Numbered from the stretch's first letter, positions 43,835 to 53,792 are shown. The stretch is DNA of 64,000 nt from Segatella copri (GCF_949820605.1 NZ_CATKVU010000006.1:3257431-3321430); one strand, 5' to 3'. The notes: generated from the letters alone by a model not told the origin. Made by a program: numbers and translations.

Positions 43835-44209
43835 GTGCCTTCAGATCTCCCTATCAAGAATATCTGGATTTGGGGAAGTGACACTTCTAATGGATGGAAC
43901 TATCCGTTCCTGTTGCCATTGGAGTATGATGCAAATGCAGCCAAGGGTACTTTCGTTATAGAAACAACTTTGACAGAGGGTGAACTGAAGTTTGGTTTAG
44001 AGAATGATCCAAACAAGGGTGGCAATATCATTTGGCTTCGTCCTTTGAGTAAGGATGTAACAAATGATCTTGCACCGCTTTCTGTTACAGATTTACAAGT
44101 ACTTGGTCAAAGTCCTGACTACAAGTGGAAGGTTGAAGCTTCGCAAGCAGGTAACTACAAGATTAGCATCAATGTCATTGATATGAAGGTTAAGTTTAAA
44201 AAAAAATAA
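43835..44209 (+). pseudogene. Second SusF_SusE domain of interrupted SusE gene
   Basis: 124 codons in frame with the preceding gene, directly after its TAG. LPIKNIWIWGSDTSNGWNYP, GELKFGLENDPNKGGNIIWL and GNYKISINVIDMKVKFKKK form one complete binding domain. A GTG is the first codon after the stop, but there is no signal peptide or separate start region. It is expressed only if the amber codon is read through or translation restarts. Confidence 0.8.
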
Positions 44210-44228
44210 TAATAAGTAGAATTATATT

Positions 44229-45782
44229 ATGAAAAAGATAGTTTTATCAATTGTCGCAGTAATGTTATCCTTTATGACAATGGGATGTAGCGATTACTCG
44301 ATAAATGGAGGTAGCTTCAATACCGGTTGGACTCCAGAAGATATTCCAGACGATCCTGTAACTCCTACTCCTACTCCAGAGACTGCTGAGAAAGCTCCTC
44401 TTTATTGGACTGTGTATGAGTATGGTCGTTTGGCAGAGAAGAACGGAACGGACCGCAATATGCCCAAAGAGGTTTGGCAGAAAAATATCGACTGGGTGGC
44501 TGAGAATCTTTTGCCATATGGTTACGATATGATTTGTACCGATGGTTTCATGGCTATGTTGGGCGATGATAATGCTGGGCATCCTTACATGACCTCATAT
44601 GCTTATATTCCATTGACCGAACTTATTCAGATGTGCAAGGACAAAGGTTTAAAGTTGGGCATCTACGACAACCCCCTTTGGGTGCATGGCTCTTTAGATT
44701 GTCCTATCGAGGGAACAAAGTATACTGTACGTAATTTGCTTTATGAGCAGGGTAAGGATCAAGTGAAGAATCCTGATGCTGATGGTGACATCTTTACATG
44801 GATCGTTCCCAGCCACAAAGGTGGTAAGGAGTACATCGACGGCTTCTTCAAATATTATAAGAGTATTGGTGTTGATTTCATCCGTATGGACTTTATGTGT
44901 CTCTTTGAAGATGGTATTCGTGGAGGTGGCACTAAGGGTGAAGGCCGTGGCTATGGTAGTGCAGAGTATCGTTTGGCTTTGCAGTATATCGCTGAGGCAG
45001 CCCAAAAGTATGGTGTGTTTACTTCTATCGTGATGCCAAATATGAAAGATCATGGTCAGTACGAAGCTCAGTATGGCAATATGGTTCGCATTGTGGATGA
45101 CGCCTGCGAAGGTGGATGGGATCACTTGTCAAGCCGTTGGCGCGGTGCGCAGTATATTAAGGTAGATCAGTGGCCTGCAGCCAACAACCAGTTTGATGGC
45201 TTTACTTATTGGTCTGATATTACTGGTCGTGGCAAGGTTATTGCCGATGGAGACTTCCAACTCATGCGTCGTTTCAATTCTGATGATGAGCGTCAGTCTT
45301 GTATCACTCTGCAACTTATGGCTGGTGGTCCTATTGCCGTAGCTGATGAGTATAATACTATTGGTTATGAGACGGGTGAGAATAGTTATAGCGAGAGTTT
45401 TTATAGTGCAGCAAGAGCTGCCCACAATGTAAGTTTCTACCAGAACGAAGAATTGTTGGAACTCAATAAGGATAAGTTTGTAGGAAAGCCTTTGAGTAAC
45501 AATATATCTACAACAAGAAATGGCGCGGGTATAGAGATTGCTGAAGATGCTAACAGCCAAGTATGGTATGGTCAGATGAGCAATGGCGATTACATTGTGG
45601 CTCTCTTCAACCGTGAGAATATAGAACAGGAACGCGGTGTAGAACTCTCTGCCCTGGGTATTTCGGGTAGTATGAAAGTGAGAGATCTTTGGACACATAC
45701 CGATGAAGGTGAGGTAACTAAGGTTTCTGCAAAACTGGCTCCTCATGCCTGCAAGGTTGTTCGCTTGAGCAAGCCTGAATAA
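44229..45782 (+). CDS. Clan-D (GH27-like) glycoside hydrolase lipoprotein
   Basis: A 517-residue lipoprotein (lipobox MTMGC, Cys ~20; Pro/Thr linker ~38-55). The barrel shows the GH27/GH36 pattern: LPYGYDMICTDGF, KDKGLKLGIYDNPLW, then GVDFIRMDFMC (putative nucleophile Asp ~220), IVMPNMKDHGQ, VRIVDDACEGGWDHL (possible acid/base region) and LMAGGPIAVADEYNTIG. A C-terminal sandwich reads VRDLWTHTDEGEVT and LAPHACKVVRLS. GH27 includes alpha-galactosidases and also isomaltodextranase. With GH31, GH97 and a GH66 remnant around it, isomaltodextranase-like action on dextran is my preferred reading; family membership itself is moderately sure. Confidence 0.7.
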   Translation: MKKIVLSIVAVMLSFMTMGCSDYSINGGSFNTGWTPEDIPDDPVTPTPTPETAEKAPLYWTVYEYGRLAEKNGTDRNMPKEVWQKNIDWVAENLLPYGYDMICTDGFMAMLGDDNAGHPYMTSYAYIPLTELIQMCKDKGLKLGIYDNPLWVHGSLDCPIEGTKYTVRNLLYEQGKDQVKNPDADGDIFTWIVPSHKGGKEYIDGFFKYYKSIGVDFIRMDFMCLFEDGIRGGGTKGEGRGYGSAEYRLALQYIAEAAQKYGVFTSIVMPNMKDHGQYEAQYGNMVRIVDDACEGGWDHLSSRWRGAQYIKVDQWPAANNQFDGFTYWSDITGRGKVIADGDFQLMRRFNSDDERQSCITLQLMAGGPIAVADEYNTIGYETGENSYSESFYSAARAAHNVSFYQNEELLELNKDKFVGKPLSNNISTTRNGAGIEIAEDANSQVWYGQMSNGDYIVALFNRENIEQERGVELSALGISGSMKVRDLWTHTDEGEVTKVSAKLAPHACKVVRLSKPE

Positions 45783-45817
45783 TTTTTGGTATCTGAAAAT
45801 TAAATATTAGAAAGAAC

Positions 45818-46996
45818 ATGAAACGTATATTAAAATCAATCAGCTATATGGCAGTGATGGCTACTGCTGTTGCAACATTTTCTTCTTGCGAGGATGAGTT
45901 GCCTGACCCAATAGTAAAGCCACGGACTGCCGTTACCATCCAAACCGATTGGGGCGCTTGTGGTTTGAATAATGTCCCAAATTCTTATTACTTGAGTGTA
46001 AATGATGAGGTAAGCACGGTGAGTGGTAACACCCAGCAGCTTACTTTGAAGAGTAATAATGATTATACATTCAGATGCTATAATGGCACCAGTCATATTA
46101 CAGTTGCTGAGGCAAGAGCTACTGTAGATGCTTCCACCTTTATGGTAAACGATGCAAATGCCATCAACGGCAATCCTGATGCGTTCTGTTATGGTGTAGC
46201 CACCGAGACAGACTTGACGGGTGATAGCCGGAGTTACACTATAGCTATGAAGCGTCTTACGCGTAAACTCACATTGACTACTCCCGATTTAGCAGCTAAG
46301 AATGCCGAAGGTAAAGATCTTTCTGTACAGGGAGGTTACGCCATCCTTACTGGAGCCTATTCAAGCTACAATATGGTTTCAGGTGTAGCCAATACTCCTG
46401 TTTCTGCTGTATCTGAGGTTACAGTCAATGCAGAGGATAAGAGTATAGTAGCTCCATTCAATCTCTTTGGATTGGATTTGGATGGTGATATAACCCTTTC
46501 ATATGTACTCTCTATGTCAGATGGCACTACTCTTAAGGGTTCTGCTGACGTTAAGGATGCTTTGGCTAACTTCAACGATGGTAGTATTGAGGATGTCAAT
46601 ATCAATGTAGAGAATGCAGAATTTGAAGATCCAACCTTTAATTTCCCATATAATTCTATCTATGCATGGGGTAGTGCTACATCTGCAGGCTGGGATTGGA
46701 ATGACAAGGCTATCGAACTGACTAAGGTAAATAAATATACTTATTCTGCTGAAATGGAATTGAAGGCAGGCGAACTTAAGTTTATGCTTGGTGGTAGTAA
46801 CTGGGATGGATTGCAGGCTTGGCTGATAGCGGCAACTCCTGGTGCTTCACTTTCTGAAACAGCTGCCGAGGTTGTCAGTCGTGCAGATGGTGATTCTCAC
46901 GACTATAAGTGGAGTGTGAGCGCTACCGAAGCAGGCAAATACCAGATAGTTATCAATCTGAAGAAGATGACGATGACTGCAACCAAGATAGATTAA
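45818..46996 (+). CDS. FimB/Mfa2-like + SusF_SusE hybrid lipoprotein
   Basis: A 392-residue lipoprotein (lipobox TFSSC, Cys ~27). The first ~240 residues resemble DUF5119/FimB-Mfa2-type fimbrial anchor domains (VTIQTDWGACGLNNVPNSYY, TFRCYNGTSHITV, YTIAMKRLTRKLTLTTP). The last ~120 residues are a SusF_SusE glucan-binding domain (NSIYAWGSATSAGWDWNDKA, AGELKFMLGGSNWDGLQAWL, GKYQIVINLKKMTMTATKI). It would present a starch-binding-type domain on a fimbrial-type scaffold at the cell surface. It lies in the operon between the clan-D hydrolase and GH97. Confidence 0.78.
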   Translation: MKRILKSISYMAVMATAVATFSSCEDELPDPIVKPRTAVTIQTDWGACGLNNVPNSYYLSVNDEVSTVSGNTQQLTLKSNNDYTFRCYNGTSHITVAEARATVDASTFMVNDANAINGNPDAFCYGVATETDLTGDSRSYTIAMKRLTRKLTLTTPDLAAKNAEGKDLSVQGGYAILTGAYSSYNMVSGVANTPVSAVSEVTVNAEDKSIVAPFNLFGLDLDGDITLSYVLSMSDGTTLKGSADVKDALANFNDGSIEDVNINVENAEFEDPTFNFPYNSIYAWGSATSAGWDWNDKAIELTKVNKYTYSAEMELKAGELKFMLGGSNWDGLQAWLIAATPGASLSETAAEVVSRADGDSHDYKWSVSATEAGKYQIVINLKKMTMTATKID

Positions 46997-47010
46997 CGTA
47001 TTTTTAATAA

Positions 47011-49178
<2,168 letters not shown>

Positions 49179-49179
<1 letters not shown>

Positions 49180-49655
49180 TGATGATGAGAAAGTTTTTTC
49201 TCTTGCGTTTGGGTTGCAAGTATGGCTTTTCTTTGGCTCTGCCATTCGTCTTTGCGATGATGAGCCATGCTGCAACCATCTCTTCACAACTGTCGGTGGA
49301 GATGACAACCGACAAGGCTTGTTATACTCCAGGACAGGTTGTGGTGTTCAGTGCAAGTGGCAGTCTGCCAAGCAATGCCTATGTGCGCTACCGCCATGGT
49401 GCTATGGTGTTGGAGTCGCATAAGTTGTCGGATGTCATGAGCAACAACCGATGGACATGGACTCCACCTACCACCGACTACCAAGGTTATCTCGTGGAAT
49501 TGTTTGCCGAGTCGAATGGGACGGAGGTCGTGTTGGGAACAATAGCTGTTGATGTGTCAAGCAACTGGAAGCATTTCCCACGTTATGGTTTTGTGGCGGA
49601 TTTCAACAACTATGATGGTAGCTTCCACATCAATAAGAAAAGAAGAAGATTATAA
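49179..49655 (+). pseudogene. GH66 dextranase remnant, N-terminal part
   Basis: 158 codons starting 1 bp inside the GH97 stop (TAATG). A signal peptide (LALPFVFAMMSHAA) and the N-terminal sandwich of GH66 dextranases are intact: MTTDKACYTPGQVVVFSASG, YLVELFAESNGTEVVLGTIA, VDVSSNWKHFPRYGFVADF, which ends at the point where the barrel should begin (DF..YD). The frame then runs into unrelated sequence and stops. The catalytic barrel (~350 residues) is gone, so this is a deletion remnant. It indicates an ancestral dextran-type locus. Confidence 0.75.
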
Positions 49656-49752
49656 GTTTAAGGTAAAAGAAGCAGGATATTATGACATCACCATAGACTT
49701 GGATCAGATGCGTATTTATGTGAAGAAAGGTAAGAAGGTTGTTTTCAAGTAA
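49637..49752 (+). pseudogene. SusF_SusE domain fragment
   Basis: In a different frame from the GH66 piece: EEDYKFKVKEAGYYDITIDL then DQMRIYVKKGKKVVFK and a stop. It matches the last two strands of a SusF_SusE domain, with no start of its own. It is a leftover from a deletion that fused GH66 to a SusF-type gene. Confidence 0.65.
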
Positions 49753-49993
49753 TGCCGACAATAAGTGGAAGATTGACGAGGCTGGTAAGTATGATGTGAA
49801 GTTGAATACTGCCGATATGACAATCTCTATCGTGAAGAATGTACCATCAAACATTTCTTCTGTTGAGGCAGAGGCAAATGCTCCTGTGGAGTACTTCACT
49901 CTTGATGGTAAGCGTGTCAACAACATTTCTGCCAAGGGACTTTATATCAAGCGCCAAGGTGGTAAGGCTGTGAAAGTAGTAGTTGTAGAATAA
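49739..49993 (+). pseudogene. SusF_SusE C-terminal fragment with T9SS tail
   Basis: In a third frame: NKWKIDEAGKYDVKLNTADM (end of another SusF_SusE domain) joined to a type IX sorting tail (VEYFTLDGKRVNNISAKGLY, IKRQGGKAVKVVVVE). There is no signal peptide or proper start. It is the 3' end of a former secreted glucan-binding protein or enzyme, brought next to the other fragments by deletion. Confidence 0.65.
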
Positions 49994-50102
49994 TTTTAAC
50001 CCTAATTATTTAAGTTTTTTTCTCTTTTTATCCCTCACATCCCTCACGTTTTCTCTTTCTAAATATTTAATCGTTTGATAATGAGGTGTTTGCCTCGTCT
50101 GT

Positions 50103-50148
50103 ATAGCGTGATGGATAGCCGAAATGTTTACAAAATCCATCACGCTAT
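50103..50148. repeat. 14-bp inverted repeat, possible terminator or intergenic repeat
   Basis: ATAGCGTGATGGAT / ATCCATCACGCTAT with an 18-nt loop. A further CCATCAC follows. There is no T-run, so it may be a repeated intergenic element rather than a terminator. Confidence 0.65.
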
Positions 50149-50256
50149 CCATCACTTATTGCCTTTATCCCTCACGTTTTTCTGCTTATCTTCTTGCTGA
50201 AATCGTTTTTTTATGCACGTGATTCGGGACAAGGGTGAAAGTTTTCGGGACAAAGC

Positions 50257-50287
50257 TTGCATTTGGCTTTAAAATTTTGTATCTTTG
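50257..50287 (+). promoter_or_regulatory. Promoter of DUF6078-like gene
   Basis: TTG (50257-50259), 20 bp, TATCTTTG (50280-50287). It gives an unusually long ~130-nt leader. Confidence 0.6.
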
Positions 50288-50421
50288 CAGCAACCAAGTT
50301 ACATGGGACCGACGATCTTGCCATAGATGCCCCGTGTTCCTTTGCGGAGAGTTGACAACACAGATTCCACAATGGCACTAACCACTGCGAAACCTAATGT
50401 TTAATTTAAAATTTATTTTTT

Positions 50422-50874
50422 ATGGAATTAAATCTTAATGATCCTGCGTTTATCAAAAGTCTGGTAGATTATCATTGGATGTACTGCTTCAATGCCGATT
50501 GTCCTCGGGCAGCAGAATGCATCCGATTCATCTCGGCAAAGTTCAAACCCGATGATGTTACTGCCGGAAATGCTGTTTATCCCGATGCTAACCTCCATGC
50601 ATCTTGTTCCCATTTCATGCGTGTGCACCAGTTCAAGGCGGCATGGGGATTTTCCCATCTCTACGACCAGGTAAAACATGTCGAAATGCAGACCATCAAG
50701 TACCGCATCATGGATGTTCTGGGCAACCGTACTACCTATTATCGTGTACATCGGGGGGAGAAACATCTTACGCCGGAAATGCAGGAGCAGGTGAAGAAGG
50801 TCTTTGCTGAATATGGTTATGGGGAACCTGCCTATGATCATTATGCAGAAGAAATCGGATTCGTTTACGAATAA
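50422..50874 (+). CDS. DUF6078-like protein of unknown function
   Basis: A 150-residue soluble protein. The Cys pattern in WMYCFNADCPRAAECIRF plus a later HASCSHFMRVHQF suggests a metal-binding or structural site. This pattern and length fit the Bacteroidales DUF6078 family as I know it; no function is established. Its own promoter and terminator make it a single-gene unit at the edge of the conjugative element. A 28-codon reading frame (50910-50996) just after it, before the terminator, has no recognisable features. Confidence 0.7.
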   Translation: MELNLNDPAFIKSLVDYHWMYCFNADCPRAAECIRFISAKFKPDDVTAGNAVYPDANLHASCSHFMRVHQFKAAWGFSHLYDQVKHVEMQTIKYRIMDVLGNRTTYYRVHRGEKHLTPEMQEQVKKVFAEYGYGEPAYDHYAEEIGFVYE

Positions 50875-50990
50875 AGCAGAATCCCCTGCCGATGTATCGA
50901 AAGCGGGAATGCGACGTGTCGGTTTGTTTCACAGGGCGAAACAGAGTGTTTCTCCGCTTGAAAGTGCATATAAAAAGTGTTTGAGAGAAG

Positions 50991-51030
50991 AATGAGGAAA
51001 GTTTACTGGTTATCAGTTACTTTCCTCATT
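50991..51030 (+). terminator. Terminator after DUF6078-like gene
   Basis: AATGAGGAAAGT / ACTTTCCTCATT, a 12-bp perfect stem with a 16-nt loop, then TTTTGG. Confidence 0.75.
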
Positions 51031-51212
51031 TTGGTTAAAAGTGGCGAGGACAGACGAAGACGGGAATACGACAAGATGAGACAGAGGAACGTTACCTATC
51101 CGTAACCTATACCCCAAATGGGGAATGTTAAGGTTCGGAAGAATGAGGAAGGTTACGAATTGAATTTGAACGCTCTGATTTATAGTGAGTTACTAATGAG
51201 CAACGTAAGTTT

Positions 51213-51229
51213 TTTGGTTACGAACCAAA
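51213..51229. promoter_or_regulatory. Palindrome, possible protein-binding or att-region site
   Basis: TTTGGTT-ACG-AACCAAA is a perfect 7-bp dyad with a 3-bp centre, 81 bp before the integrase start. It could bind the integrase or an excisionase. Confidence 0.35.
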
Positions 51230-51309
51230 TTTGCCGTGTTCTGCCGTGAAATGCGTAGCAAGAAAAGACTCTTCAGGTATTAATTTTGAACGCAAAAAAG
51301 AATGACGTT

Positions 51310-52581
51310 ATGAAGAGTACATTTTCAATTATCTTCTACCTCAAAAGACAGGTAGTAAAGAAAGATGGTACTGTTCCAGTTATGGGACGTATCACAGTGG
51401 ACGGAACACAGGCGCAGTTCAGTTGCAAGACAACTGCCAATCCAGATTTGTGGGACACCAAGGGCGGACGCATGATAGGTAAGAGTATGCAGGCTTTGGA
51501 GGTGAACCGTAAATTGGACAAGATGCGTGTGAGTATCAGCAAGCATTATCAGGAGATTATGGACAGGGACAACTTCGTCACTGCCGACAAGGTGAAGAAC
51601 GCCTTTCTTGGCTTGGAGTATCGTTGCCATACACTGATGAAAGTCTATTCTCAAAGCCGTGATGAAATGGAAAAGCAATATAAGGCTGGCATGAAATCTT
51701 TGAGTACATACACGAAGTATAGAATCGGGTGTGCCTATGTGGGCGAGTTCTTGCAGACGCATTACCATGTGAAGGATATTGCTCTGAAAGAGTTATCGCT
51801 GCCTTTTATCACAGACTACGAGACTTTTCTCAGAACCGACAAGCACTTGAAGATAAACTCTGCGATGGTGTTTGTCCGCAATCTCCGTGCAATGGTATTC
51901 CGTGCCATAGATAATGAATGGCTCGTAAAAGACCCTTTCAGACGATATGAGTACAAGGAAGAAGAGACGACAAGAGAGTTTCTGAGCAAAGAAGAGATTC
52001 ACCTGTTGATGGAAACACCTATCACAAGAAAGAAGATGAGTATGGTGCGTGACTTGTTCCTGTTCTGTTGTTTTACAGGTCTCGCTTTCATTGATCTGTA
52101 CAACTTGAAGGAAGAGAACATCAAGGAATTTTTCGATGAAGGTGAATGGATCGTTATCCATCGACAGAAGACTGGAACGGAAGCCAACATCAAGTTGCTT
52201 GATTATCCCAAGCAGATTATGGAAAAATACCGTGGATTGTGTGAAGACGGCAGGGTGTTTCCAGTACCCAACTACCAAAGTTGTATGGATTCGCTCAAAA
52301 GACTGGGCAAGAAATGTGGTATCACCAAGCCGCTGTCCTGGCACATGAGCCGTCATTCGTTCGCAACCTCGGTTTGCCTCTCCAACGGAGTTCCAATAGA
52401 AACCGTGAGTTCAATGCTTGGTCACAAGGACATAAAGACAACCCAGGTGTATGCCAAGATTACCAAGGAGAAATTGAGCAAAGACGTGGAAAAGTTGTCT
52501 CAGCAGATTAATAACATTGAGGAATTCACGTTTGGAAATGTTTGCAACGATAATACTAACACTATAAATGGCAGAGTATGA
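51310..52581 (+). CDS. Tyrosine recombinase / integrase of conjugative element
   Basis: 423 residues from the ATG at 51310 (MKSTFSIIFYLK); a TTG at 51286 is in frame but unneeded. The N-terminal arm-binding domain (ITVDGTQAQFSCKTTANPDL) and core-binding SAM-like domain (~100-200) match Bacteroidota ICE integrases. The catalytic domain has TGLAFIDLYNL (~256), HMSRHSFAT (HxxR, ~345) and LGHKDIKTTQVYAKI (His and the nucleophile Tyr ~380). The position of the first catalytic Arg is Ala; CTnDOT IntDOT also lacks this Arg, so activity is still expected. It integrates and excises the element. Four bases overlap with the next gene. Confidence 0.93.
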   Translation: MKSTFSIIFYLKRQVVKKDGTVPVMGRITVDGTQAQFSCKTTANPDLWDTKGGRMIGKSMQALEVNRKLDKMRVSISKHYQEIMDRDNFVTADKVKNAFLGLEYRCHTLMKVYSQSRDEMEKQYKAGMKSLSTYTKYRIGCAYVGEFLQTHYHVKDIALKELSLPFITDYETFLRTDKHLKINSAMVFVRNLRAMVFRAIDNEWLVKDPFRRYEYKEEETTREFLSKEEIHLLMETPITRKKMSMVRDLFLFCCFTGLAFIDLYNLKEENIKEFFDEGEWIVIHRQKTGTEANIKLLDYPKQIMEKYRGLCEDGRVFPVPNYQSCMDSLKRLGKKCGITKPLSWHMSRHSFATSVCLSNGVPIETVSSMLGHKDIKTTQVYAKITKEKLSKDVEKLSQQINNIEEFTFGNVCNDNTNTINGRV

Positions 52582-52973
52582 AACGACAAGTGATAACAAT
52601 ACAAGAAGAAATGGTCATCTACGCCCCACATCATGGTGAGGTGTGGATGACAGTTTGGGAGATTGCCGAACTGTTGAATGTAACAGGGACAGCAGTGAAG
52701 AATACCATCAAGCGCATTTGGAAACAAAGTGTGCTGAAAGATTTCCAGCTTTCTCAATACATCAAACTTGAAAATGGATATTCTGCGCATGTCTATGATA
52801 TGGAAGTGATTATCGCCATAGCACTTCAAATGGATACATACCAAGCCTTGTTGTTCAGACAATGGTTTATCAGTAAGGTTGTAAACCGCAAGGATTGCCA
52901 TGCAGAGCAAGTAAAACACGAGTATCCGATGATTATTGTGATGAACGGAACGATGCCAAGAGGTGCAAGTTAG
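52578..52973 (+). CDS. Putative DNA-binding protein (RhuM/Bro-N-like)
   Basis: A 131-residue protein overlapping the integrase stop by ATGA, so translation is coupled. VWMTVWEIAELLNVTGTAVK is a helix-turn-helix, and VLKDFQLSQYIKLENGYSAH with VYDMEVIIAIALQMDTYQAL resembles the RhuM-type module that occurs in mobile elements. Probable role: a DNA-binding regulator or accessory factor of integration. A strong terminator follows. Confidence 0.65.
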   Translation: MKRQVITIQEEMVIYAPHHGEVWMTVWEIAELLNVTGTAVKNTIKRIWKQSVLKDFQLSQYIKLENGYSAHVYDMEVIIAIALQMDTYQALLFRQWFISKVVNRKDCHAEQVKHEYPMIIVMNGTMPRGAS

Positions 52974-53014
52974 AATCTCTCATCTTTTAATAAGATTCCT
53001 ACACCTTTATAAAT

Positions 53015-53067
53015 AATAGCGTACAGAGGAAACGATTTTTGTCGTTGTACCCTGTACGCTATTTTTG
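53015..53067 (+). terminator. Terminator after integrase operon
   Basis: AATAGCGTACAG / CTGTACGCTATT, a 12-bp perfect stem followed by TTTTG. On the other strand it can also end the minus-strand helix-turn-helix transcript. Confidence 0.8.
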
Positions 53068-53096
53068 TTTCACTATTATGAAGCAGTACCCTCCTC

Positions 53097-53411
53097 TTAT
53101 GAAACAGTGCCGTCGATTATCGGCTTGCGGTAATTACCAGTGAGAAGTGCTTGTATCTCGGATTCCGGATAGAGGGTTTTGCCACATAATATAATGTAGG
53201 GCAAAATGCCTTGCTTGCGATATTCCTGCAAGGTGCGGCGACTAAGCTTCAAATGCTCGGAGAGTTCCTTGTCGGTGAGGTATCGCTCCCCGTTCAAAGG
53301 TGGGCTGTAGGACTCGATGAATGAAGATAGCCAGTTGTTGGCTTTCTTCAAGGATTGCATGGCGGTGTCTATCGACTTGCTCTCATGCGTAAGAAGTTGG
53401 TTCATGTTCAT
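53097..53411 (-). CDS. Excisionase-type helix-turn-helix protein
   Basis: 104 residues (ATG 53411, or 53405). YLTDKELSEHLKLSRRTLQE and YRKQGILPYIILCGKTLYPE form a MerR-like winged helix (HTH_17), typical of recombination directionality factors and control proteins of Bacteroidales conjugative elements (Xis2c/Xis2d type in CTnDOT). It is transcribed away from the topoisomerase side. The leader carries TATTCACCACTTAATCCA 11 nt before the start codon, the same sequence as before DUF1896. Presumably assists excision or represses it. Confidence 0.8.
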   Translation of the reverse strand: MNMNQLLTHESKSIDTAMQSLKKANNWLSSFIESYSPPLNGERYLTDKELSEHLKLSRRTLQEYRKQGILPYIILCGKTLYPESEIQALLTGNYRKPIIDGTVS

Positions 53412-53422
53412 TGTTTACAATT

Positions 53423-53440
53423 TGGATTAAGTGGTGAATA
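53423..53440 (-). promoter_or_regulatory. Leader motif complementary to putative sRNA (copy A)
   Basis: On the minus strand TATTCACCACTTAATCCA, identical over 18 nt to 58783-58800. CCACTTAATCCA is the exact complement of TGGATTAAGTGG in the putative small RNA at 58701-58712. It ends 11 nt before ATG 53411. Confidence 0.75.
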
Positions 53441-53453
53441 TAAAATGTGTTGG

Positions 53454-53492
53454 CTCGCCCAGGGTGAAGTTTTCGGCTTTGCCTTGGGCGAG
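53454..53492 (-). terminator. Hairpin between two helix-turn-helix genes
   Basis: CTCGCCCA...TGGGCGAG, 8 bp plus an inner GG/CC, immediately after the stop of the upstream gene (53505). There is only a weak T-rich tail, so it may be an attenuator in the leader of the downstream gene. Confidence 0.55.
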
Positions 53493-53504
53493 TTTGGCTT
53501 TACG

Positions 53505-53792
53505 CTATACCGATTTGATTCTGGCGATAAGCGGAACGATGGCTTTGACCTCTTCGGGACAGTAATAGAATTGGCGACCTATCTGGGTATGCCCCAAGAA
53601 ACGGCGGTCACGAAGTTTTTGTAAGGTGCGCTGGCTGATGCGAAGTTGCTGGCAGACCTCATGACCTGTAAGCCATTTGTTCAGACGCTTGCCGTTAGCC
53701 TTATGCTTCAGCAACTCAACTTTCTTTACCAAGGCATCGTATCTTGCCATCATCAAGTCGAATGCCTTCTTTTCCATTGTTACTACTTCCAT
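53505..53792 (-). CDS. Excisionase-type helix-turn-helix protein
   Basis: 95 residues. WLTGHEVCQQLRISQRTLQK and LRDRRFLGHTQIGRQFYYCP form the HTH_17 winged helix; a short helix (DLMMARYDALVKKVELLK) precedes it. It resembles the plus-strand gene at 54034 in both N-terminus (MEVVTMEKKAF versus MEVITMESPAF) and fold, so the two are probably duplicates facing apart around a shared control region. Likely an Xis-type factor of the element. Confidence 0.82.
   Translation of the reverse strand: MEVVTMEKKAFDLMMARYDALVKKVELLKHKANGKRLNKWLTGHEVCQQLRISQRTLQKLRDRRFLGHTQIGRQFYYCPEEVKAIVPLIARIKSV

Larger units (their letters stand above)
49994..50421 (+). other. 428-bp intergenic region with repeats and leader
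   Basis: No gene. It holds three CCCTCAC copies (50032, 50041, 50169), a 14-bp inverted repeat (50103-50148), a promoter (50257-50287) and a ~130-nt leader before the DUF6078-like gene. Confidence 0.7.
50875..51309 (+). other. 435-bp intergenic region before integrase gene
   Basis: It contains the DUF6078 terminator, then AT-rich sequence with small palindromes: CCCCAAATGGGG (51112-51123) and TTTGGTT-ACG-AACCAAA (51213-51229), plus two TTGAACGC copies near 51160 and 51285. The left end and att site of the conjugative element probably lie here, but I cannot fix them. Confidence 0.5.

Noticed and set aside
50820..50995. Small frame overlapping and following the DUF6078-like gene
   Set aside because: A 28-codon ORF (50910-50996) ends just before the terminator, but it has no recognisable features or start region, so it is only mentioned under the neighbouring gene.
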